Assembly (NCBI GenBank): GCA_020055645.1
Contig: CM034548.1
Location: forward strand, 36,320,201-36,384,200
Direction of reading: 5' to 3'
DNA: 64,000 nucleotides
Source of the DNA: Tomocerus qinae
Taxonomy: Eukaryota > Arthropoda > Collembola > Entomobryomorpha > Tomoceridae
A model generated the notes under the pieces. That model worked only from the letters and a program-made list of their open reading frames with translations. It ran no database searches and was not told the DNA's origin. A program made the translations under genes and the position numbers. Positions 1 to 8,900 of the stretch are shown one piece after another. Numbering within the stretch: position 1 is the stretch's first letter; every line of letters begins with the position of its first letter.

Positions 1-830
1 CCAGTGGAATTCATATAAATATGACTCATTGGATTGGCACAAAGACACAGTCCATTTAAACAGTCAAGAGACTCATCATGATTGCATTTCCTAGATTCGA
101 TTGTAGAGTCGCAGCGTTGTCCATAGTTCCTTAAACAGCGTTTTCCATCTGTGGTAGGAGAAAATCCAGAATGACATTTGCAAGTTCCTATTTGACAATC
201 TTCATATACAGAGCAGGCGTTTCCCGAGGGAGTCACACATTGCGAGTTGATATTGCACGTCGAAGGTAGGCATTTCTTCCCCACGCGAGAAACACAGCGA
301 TGACTAGCATCGTCAAAGAACATATTTTCTTTTCCAAGTGCACATTGACAAGTGTTATTAACGCAGTTGACCCTTGCAGACTCATCGCAAGGATTCACAT
401 TGTCACATTGCTCGCCAACTTTCTGGAAAGGTACGCAGTGACTTGTGTTGTCCAGTTTTAGTTGGGCTACTCCATTCAGACAACGACAACGAGGGGTTAC
501 CAAGTCCGAAACCCGAATTAATGTATTTGAAGGATAGTAGCTTAATAAAATGCATGCTGTTCCAGTTGGACAAAATCGACCTAGATTTTCGTTGGTAGTA
601 GCGCATTTTTCGCCCATGTTAACTCGACATGCTTTATCGTTAAAATCGTAATGCATAGGGACAGTAGACAGACAAGAACAAAAACCGTTTTCACAAGTCA
701 ATCCTCTGATTTCATGATTTTCACAATCTGACGTCACTGAACAAGGTTCTTCGAAATCACTGCAAATAATAACTTTTATATTTAAATCACTTAAAAATAT
801 TAAACACCCCAAAACAAGACCCCAACGCAT
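1..830 (-). CDS. Secreted cysteine-rich multi-module protein (EB/EGF-like), 3' part beyond the window
   Basis: An open frame of 276 codons runs from an ATG at 830 leftwards to the window edge with no stop, so the C-terminus is missing. Residues 1-23 (MRWGLVLGCLIFLSDL then NIKVIIC) are hydrophobic and fit a signal peptide. The rest is cysteine-rich. Modules of about six cysteines recur, each starting after a 'G-x-x-C' turn (NMGEKC, KVGEQC, RVGKKC, NYGQRC) and carrying a C-x-C pair (CSC at 51-53, CRC 115-117, CQC 161-163, CKC 217-219, CLC 262-264). The first module is spaced C30-x5-C-x9-C-x4-C-x-C-x14-C. This is the pattern of the EB module / short EGF-like repeats of secreted or cell-surface animal proteins; no enzyme motif is visible. 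Seen: signal peptide and repeats. Inferred: extracellular binding or matrix role. No intron is needed in this part. A membrane anchor further 3' cannot be excluded. Confidence 0.85.
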   Translation of the reverse strand, partial: MRWGLVLGCLIFLSDLNIKVIICSDFEEPCSVTSDCENHEIRGLTCENGFCSCLSTVPMHYDFNDKACRVNMGEKCATTNENLGRFCPTGTACILLSYYPSNTLIRVSDLVTPRCRCLNGVAQLKLDNTSHCVPFQKVGEQCDNVNPCDESARVNCVNNTCQCALGKENMFFDDASHRCVSRVGKKCLPSTCNINSQCVTPSGNACSVYEDCQIGTCKCHSGFSPTTDGKRCLRNYGQRCDSTIESRKCNHDESLDCLNGLCLCANPMSHIYMNST

Positions 831-2640
831 TTTGTAACTGTTAATAGCAATTTTCCCAATATGAAAGGGAATCTTTGTTATTTGTTTATTAAAGTAGTCC
901 AAGTAGATAGTGCACTTTCTCTCAACCACGACGACAGACTATTGACCAGACTGAGAATCCAGACTGTAGTTTACTCCAGTGCAAATTGACACCAAATCCA
1001 GTTGATTTTAAAGCATGCAGCTCTTATACTTGTGTTAAAAATGCGATGATCTTCCAATTTAACTTAGAAATGTATATAAATTGATAAATTACACTTCCTC
1101 ATCCAATAACTTAAATTAGGACAGGATTAAAGGTTAATGTCCGCATATGAGCCCATCTTGTCATTACTATCTATAATTGCGATCTAAACTTAATTTATTT
1201 ATACATTCCGACTTTGATGATACTGATACATTGCTAAATAAATTATACTTTTGCTGAGCACTTATGACTATGTTGTCACTTTCATATCTCATTTTACTTT
1301 TACTGCATTTTACTGGTTACACCCTGTCCTGGATATTGCTACTCCAAGACAATTATATTTGAAGGATTATAATAGTATGGTTATATGCTCATAATAATTT
1401 ATATAGTGACCTCAAATATGCTTTTGAACATCTCTACTTTTACAGTCTTGTCACTTAAGGCTACCTTTCCTTGTAGAAGAAGCTTCCTATATAGGTAGAT
1501 CCTAAGTCGTGTTTCAAACGATTTAATAACATTTGGTTTCCAAGGTTTGCATTTTTATTTCCTCAATAATTTGCATAGTTTTGACATTTCAAAATTTTTA
1601 CAACTGCATTATTTAAAAATGATCAGGGTTTACAGCTCTGCTAAAACTTTCTTCCATGGGATATTCTATTATATTGTGTACATTCTTTTTTTTAATTCAT
1701 AATTTCCCAAACCCTTGAAAACAGCGTCAGAATGACAATATTATTTACAGATGGCCAAACGAAATACTATTCAATTTCTATATTAGTTCAGTTTTAAATT
1801 GAACAGTGCAGACATCTTTTCCAAGATCTGTTAAATATAGCTGAGGTAGCCTTAAAGGATTGTATACTAGTGTGTAAATTGTAATCTATATGTACCATAA
1901 TAATATTAATATTGTACCATAATAAAATCAACGATGTGCAAGTTATGTAAGTGATGATCATTTTTTGTCTATTTGTTAACACATCCTTATTTTGGAGATA
2001 ACTGCAGCTGGAGTTATGTCTGTAAATACTTGATTACAACATCAGACCATCGTGTCAACAAACTTTACTGCAAAATAAAGGTATTTCTGTGTAATACATC
2101 GACATACTTCTATTTATTTGAATTCCAAACATTATAATGTACACAAATTACATAAAAATGATATAAGTTAACGTCTTACATAATTTTATATGGTAACTAA
2201 GAAAGTCATATTGATAATACTGAAACTGTTCACAAAGTGTTTATACGTTGGTAGCAAATCCAAGTTATTTCTAATGACACTAAATGATTTATTTTTTTAA
2301 AGATATATAATACTTATATAATATATATCATTTTTAGCATAGAACGGAGACACCAGCAGAGATAGTACTTAATCTTTAAGATTAATGGCGGACGAAGAGG
2401 AATATAAACCATGAAGTATGAGTTACGTTAAATGTAAGTATTACAGAGTGCTGAAAGCTAATTAGAGAATGTGCAGTAGACTGCTGCGAGTATGGTAAGA
2501 GACACTGCTGAAAGTTTTTGAAAATTCAAATTATTTTTAGTTGTTATAGAATTTCCTGAATTCTCCCTTAATGTGTCAGAAATTCTTTTGCGGATGTTCT
2601 CTGGCGCATTGCTGTTTGAATTCTTGTTATTTCTGACAGC
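831..2640. other. Intergenic stretch between two minus-strand genes
   Basis: Beyond the candidate TATA box at 1021-1028 I see no gene. The open frames are short, AT-rich and without recognisable motifs. A short direct repeat (GTACCATAATA) occurs twice around 1891-1925. The stretch should hold the promoter of the left gene and the 3' untranslated end of the protease homologue. Confidence 0.6.
1021..1028 (-). promoter_or_regulatory. Possible TATA box of the cysteine-rich gene
   Basis: On the minus strand this reads TATAAGAG, about 190 bases 5' of the ATG at 830. It would place a start site near 995 and a 5' leader of about 165 bases. AT-rich DNA yields such matches by chance, so this is only a candidate. 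Confidence 0.22.
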
Positions 2641-2646
2641 TTTATT
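2641..2646 (-). terminator. Polyadenylation signal AATAAA of the protease homologue
   Basis: The plus-strand TTTATT reads AATAAA on the minus strand, 14 bases after the TGA stop at 2660-2662. Cleavage 10-30 bases further on would give a very short 3' untranslated region. More distal AATAAA matches exist on the minus strand near 2290 and 2110, so alternative ends are possible. Confidence 0.45.
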
Positions 2647-2659
2647 TCCCGAGGGGGCG

Positions 2660-2905
2660 TCACCCATACGGCTGCTCTCTCAGATTGCTCGTAGAAGATC
2701 GAGCAATTGTCACCCTGTTAACGTTATAGGTTGGGATTCTGGCGGAAATTGTCGTATCCATCCAAGTCCGGAATTTTGCAACATCGACATAAACCCCTGG
2801 GATCCCATAAGTTCCACATCCTACTCCCCATGAGACTACGCCAGCCAATTCATAGCGCCAAGGGTCAACCAGACTAGGACATACTAAAGGTCCTCCTCCA
2901 TCTCC
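2660..2905 (-). CDS. Protease homologue exon 8: Ser-to-Gly active-site motif and C-terminus
   Basis: Starts directly with GGA GAT GGA GGA GGA (GDGGG) after the acceptor ATTATCAG. Joined to exon 7 this reads [13 protein letters not shown], the hallmark of inactive homologues. VVSWGVGCG and [16 protein letters not shown] follow, then a tail of about 28 residues after the last helix. It ends in TGA at 2660-2662. Confidence 0.92.
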   Translation of the reverse strand, partial: GDGGGPLVCPSLVDPWRYELAGVVSWGVGCGTYGIPGVYVDVAKFRTWMDTTISARIPTYNVNRVTIARSSTSNLREQPYG

Positions 2906-5900
2906 CTGATAATCCACAGGATATATTATATCGATAATTATTTACCAATTAAATTAGCTTTATTTTTAGTCGCTGAATATAACATTGATTACCACGCAAG
3001 TGTCGAGCCCTTTTAATCCTCCAGCACAAAGGAAATTGGGATGCAGATTGAAACCACTTTTCAATGGTGTTGTTCTTAGAGCTGTCTGACAAATGGGCGC
3101 TGGAATTATAGGGAGCTCAACCTCTTTTAAGATAGCCTGGAAAGAACCACTGGTGCCTGTATATTGTTAAAATTCAGATTTATATACTCCTATTGAATGA
3201 AATATTATTATGACAATTAAAATTGACAATGTTTAAAATATGTGACTGATTATTCCCCAGCTTTTAGATTCAAAACAATGATTACCATATTAATAGTAAT
3301 TGTTTGTCAAAAATAATATGAAACCATGACTGTTAAAACGGGACTCTTTAGATGATTGCGCATACTCACCAAATGCATCTTTTCCCCATCCAGTAGCCCA
3401 GCATGAAGAATTCTCGTAAAACGGGGTATTTGCAGCCGGCAAACATATTGTGTCAATGTGAGGGGATAGGATAGCTGATTGTGCCAAGAAAATCAAAGCA
3501 ATATCATTGTAGAGACTTCCGCCATAGAAGTCAGGACTGATGACTATCTCCTTTCCGCGAATGTCCTTTCATGCAAAACAATAATCAAAAAATATTATAC
3601 AATTCCAACTTTTGTACACGGAGTACATACAGATACATCTTCCTTCTCAGTATTTCATGAATATCCAAACATTCTCTGAAATGTTGCAAAAGTCTGCGAA
3701 AGTAAAAGGGACAATGAATCTATTCAACAGCCATACACTACTACGCAGATAGACTTTGACACTCGACGTTTCTACTAAAATTTTGAAGTATAATGTGATA
3801 CGTGTTATGATAACGTGTAAAAGTGTAATAGCAGGAAACCGTATATCTAAGTAAACGGCGCTGTTGAACTGATAAAAATGATGTCTGGAATATTTTAAAC
3901 GCCTATTTTTTGCATTTTATGCTAAATAAATCTTTCTGTCGCTTTTCTCGGTTTCTCAATTTTAGATTTCTTAATGTCGCTAGAATGCCAAAATGTTAAT
4001 TTGCTGTATGTATACATGGAACTTCAAGTGGCAAAAAGAACAATGTTGAAATCCATTCCTAGGGAGCGATGATAAGTATCTGCCAATCATTTTAACGAGA
4101 CGTTTGTGGCCTTGTGGCTGTCTATTTCAATACCGTTTTAGACCAGATATTGCAATATTTTGGTACATTTATTCTGTAACATGCAAATGAAATAAGATTT
4201 ACCTGGTAGCCATAAAATTCATTTGTGGTTTGTGTGTCCCATTCTCCCAATCGTATTGTTAAATGATCTGGCTTCTTCCTGGTAGATGAATCAAGGCATT
4301 CAAATTACGAATCATGTAATAAATGTTCTGTTGCATATGTTATGATAATATTTTCTCACCCTTTCACACAGTGAGCAGCCGTAACGACGACGGAAGGCCA
4401 AATTAGAGCTGCTCCGCATACAAATTGGTACACCCATTTGCCTCCAATAATTCTGGCTTCAAGAATTGCTGCCATCCATGGGTATTCTCCGAATTGCGTT
4501 TCTGAGTCCTATGAAATATCAATACAAGCCTGCTACTTCATGTGAAAATACAATTAGATTGGCATCAATTTACTAATTAAATGCAAATAATACTATAGAA
4601 TCGAATTTATTTTATCGTAATGGTACTCTGCTATGCTACTACTATAATAGTGGCTTTACATTTTGGTACCGTGTCATTACTAAATATTAGATATTTCAAT
4701 TTTCGATTAGTGTTGTTGAAATACATTTTTGTAAGATGGATGAGTTTCAGCATACATAGAAATGTATTTACATCTCTCCAGAGTAATTAACTGTTTGCAG
4801 TGCATGGGGGTTACATTTGGTATTAAATAAAAGTTATGCAACAACTGCCATGTCTCACTGCATCTTGTTTGAATGAATGATTTTTAAGTTCGCCCTGAGA
4901 CATGGACTGATTAGATGTGTTAATACTGTTGATACAAGAAGAGCTATGTGATGAAGATAGTACTATTGGTAGTTAACTAATTAAAATGTGCAGTAGGTCC
5001 TTTCTAGGAAGAAGAGATGCTGAAAAGTTGAGAGCAACTGACAGTTGCGTTTGCAACTTGTTAAGTATATAAGTGTATCTAGTAGAAGACGAAATGTTCA
5101 GGCAACAACTTACTACTTAATGTGTACAGCTATATAGTAACTGTACCCATACAAACAAAAGAAGAAGACAGGGCGAGTATTCTCGTTTATTTATTAAAGC
5201 ATTTGACGTGAGCTCTGTGAGCTGACAACATAACACAAGACGGACAAAAAGTCCAAAAGTCAAGTCTACAGAACCCTGCACGACATGACGAACTCTTGCT
5301 TTCTTCTCTATATCAGTCAGGGCTCAGATTATACAACTAATACTCCTAGTTAACTCGTTAATTTCACTGAGATTAGGCGAAGCAAAGTCTTTAGGTCAAT
5401 AGCATGCATTGCACAAGGTATACTAGTATCACTCTGATTTCGTAGTCTGTCGGTGAATCCTCTTTCATTCCGACATCAACAACCAGTGCAGTTGAATTGA
5501 ACTCAAATCTCAAGCTCTCTCCTCGAATTTAAATTCAAATTCTAGTTCAAGTTCAAGTCGATAACAATAAATAAGCTTCTTTCATTTGTGCATTCAGCTC
5601 CGCTCGCTTGCTCTTTAATATCTGCCTGTCCTTACCATGTACATTACACATCTTTGCTGTAGGTGTTGCCTTCATTTGCATTACTTTATACTACCAACCA
5701 TCTCACCCTCTTAGTACTATAATATATCTAAATATCTCCATTCTACTACTAGTAGAACAAAGATATGTACATACTTACATCCAAGTTTACGTGATGATAA
5801 TTACGTAGTCTTTAACGCTACTTCACATAACTGAATTAAAGCAATGAAAGTGTATCACGGAAACGAGTGGCCTTAAAATGACATTTCATTTGGATTATGA

Positions 5901-8900
5901 ACTATATTTTTGGTACGAAAAATCATTATGGTTTAATATTAAGTTATGCTGCATTTATTTTTATCTACCGTACTACGTCTTACTTTCCCTATCTAAGTTC
6001 TCTGCTCTACCTCTGCAAAAAATCATGCTATAACTCTATCAGTAGTGATAACAGATAATATTATGTTATATGTGTAGAAGAGTTGTAGCGAAAGCAATCT
6101 TGAATTAAAGTATCATAAAATCTTAAATTATCTTTATAGGCCTTGTCCTGGTTGTCGTCATATTAGTGCTTCCATTAAATCTACCAACATGGAACCATTT
6201 ACCACCAAACAAAACCAAGTTGAGAAAACTTGAGCTAGAGTTGAGAAAGACATTCAAAGCATTAAGTATCACTAGAAAAAACACAGAATGAAATACTTTC
6301 TACAACTTGTTAAATACCTTCCTCCTACAACAAACGCAGCAACTCGTGCTTACGTAATTGCACAGAACAAACGTCTTTTATTCCGTAGAATGACAACAGC
6401 AGAAAAACTGTACTTACTATAAAACTTAAGTATGTAACATTTAGATAGCTTGTCAAGTGTGGGTATTTAGCTGACCACTTTTCTGGAGTTGCAGTCAGAG
6501 TACTTCTCTTATACTCAAAGTGGCTTCTGGGTTCTTTTTATTTACAGATAAAAAGTCTAAGATTGTAGGCATTTAGTATCACGCATGCTATAGAATCACA
6601 TTTCCTCTTCAAAACCTTTTAAAAAGATGCTTCAATGCAAATGTTATGCCATTTATACTGTGCTTATGCAAATATGGGTAATTGTGGCATTGTACTGAGT
6701 TTCCGTGCAAGTTGAAATAAATTATTTCCCTTAATAAAAGATATGTCGCAGGACATTTTAAAAATGCTGTGTACTTAGAGCAATAATATAATATCTCTGG
6801 GAGCTAGATTAGAACGTCAGTTAGATTAGAAAAGTCAAAGCCATACCATTAGAATAAACTCGGCAACTCTTTACATACGACAATGTCAGTCCTTGAGAAC
6901 TAAACCATAAAAACCAGTGTCGTTCATAAAAGTACGTAATTTTGTTGCATTCATCTGTATTGCTACAAAATTCTCAATCAGTGGTATACGGTAATTAATA
7001 CATGTTACAATACTCAATAGTTACATAATAGGTAATTTGACTAGTAGAATTGTTAATTGGCAGGTGTCGAAAAATTCTTGCTTTTGAAATAAACTTAGTG
7101 TAAAACTTTGAAATAATTTGTTGACCTTAAATCCAAGGATTCTAGCATTGATTCCATTTGGGTTGAGAGTTCCGCATCTGGGATTGAACCCTGGAAGGGC
7201 TGTGACGGTGACTGGAGGAGGAGCCGTGGTAGGACCCGGAGGAGCCGCAGTTGGGGCTGGAGGCGTAGGACGCGGGCTTCTACAGCAAACTTCCAGGATA
7301 GAACGGCACGGCCAACCATTCCTGATGTCAATGACTCCTTCGGTTACAACCTGTTCGCATCATTTCGACAAGATCAGAATCAGAACAAGGTAAAACTACA
7401 TTATAGATCTAACATATTGCAAAGAGTGAGTGCACTAAGCTTGTGTTTTTAGCAGTGACTAATCTTTGACTTTTCAATTATGTTGCGAGATTATAAAGAC
7501 ACCGGCTACTTAATGACTTTTGTCCGCAACTCCACCATGCAACAAATATCAAGTACAAACCACAACATTATGGCACTAAGTGCAGAGGAATTTTCACAAA
7601 ATAGGATTCAAATGATGGTGTAAGTTGATTTTTTTTAACCTAGGGGACTATTCTGACATTTTCCATACCTCAATAAACAGCAGCATTCTTAGACTCCCAA
7701 AATTTCAACAATGACAATGATTTAATACATGATGTATTAAATGATAATAACTGTTTTCCTACCACAAGTGACATTTAGCTATGACATTTTTAACTTGAGT
7801 TGAAGATGGGAGTTGAAGTGAGTGGTTGTTAAAATGTAGTGAATACTCTAAGAAATGTTTTTACGAAATAGGTAAGAGTTAGAGAAATCTGAAGAGAACT
7901 ATTATGCAGTGAAAAAGTAGAATGAAGTAAGGAAGAGTATTTTGCAAGAATGGAAAACGTTTTAGTAAGTAATAGAAAATGGGAGTGGATGATTGTGCAT
8001 TGTTAATGATAGTTGTATTGTGTTGTAGTTTGTGCACTCAGGTCATTAGGATGTTTAAAAACAAAAGCTGAAGATGTAGCTTACTTATTTAGCAAAAGTT
8101 GGTAGAGTGAATTTGAAGAGGGATGAGAAAGGTAGATTTGTAAGGAAGGAAGGAAGATAATTTATTAGAAGCTGTGCAATTATAATATATGCATGGAAGT
8201 GATTAAGTCTTCAGTGTGGGATCCGAACCTGTCCCTCGTCACAGTAATAATAGGGTACACAGGTGCAATTACTGGACAATGTTGTTGGAGGTGGCGGGGC
8301 TGGTGTGGTAGCCGGCACAGCCGGGGAAGTTGAGAACGCCAGAAATGTAAAGTAAGACCTCGGCTCCACCAATTCTATTAAGTAAAGTACCAGAGAAACA
8401 AAACAAAGAATTACTGCATTATCATATTATCCACATCATAATCATTGAATCCCCTCTCTGCATACAGATTTGCAACAATTAGTCAAGTCCAGTCCAGGTC
8501 AGAGTGAGACGAGGAAAGAAAATCAAGCCCTGCATGTACTAGGTACATATCTTAACCAACCGCACAGTTACTACCTACTTTCTTTCTTCCAGATATACCT
8601 AATAGGACATAAATATTACGGAAATAATATAATTCTGCGCGCATATCCTTCTTTCTGATATTTCTTCCCCTACACACTTATTATGCATATATCCAGTTTA
8701 GTATATAAAGTTTTTTGGAAGAGGAACATTTAAATAAATAAAAAAAAAGTCTGTGTATGCAGAGACAGATGAAATCTCACAATCAGTATGTACTTATTTA
8801 CTTGCACAGAGCGTAATAGTATGCAAGCCTTATCTTTCCTATAGGAGCATTACATAACATCTATATAGCAAATGTTTTACCTACACGAGTGTTCAATTCG

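Noticed and set aside
4440-4475. RIIGG in exon 4 as the protease activation site
   Set aside because: It lies after FGEYPWM, inside the fold; the activation position is occupied by INAR-ILGF in exon 3.
7118-7393. Gly/Val-rich plus-strand frame of 91 codons
   Set aside because: It is the antisense shadow of the Pro/Thr-rich linker and CLIP exon on the minus strand.
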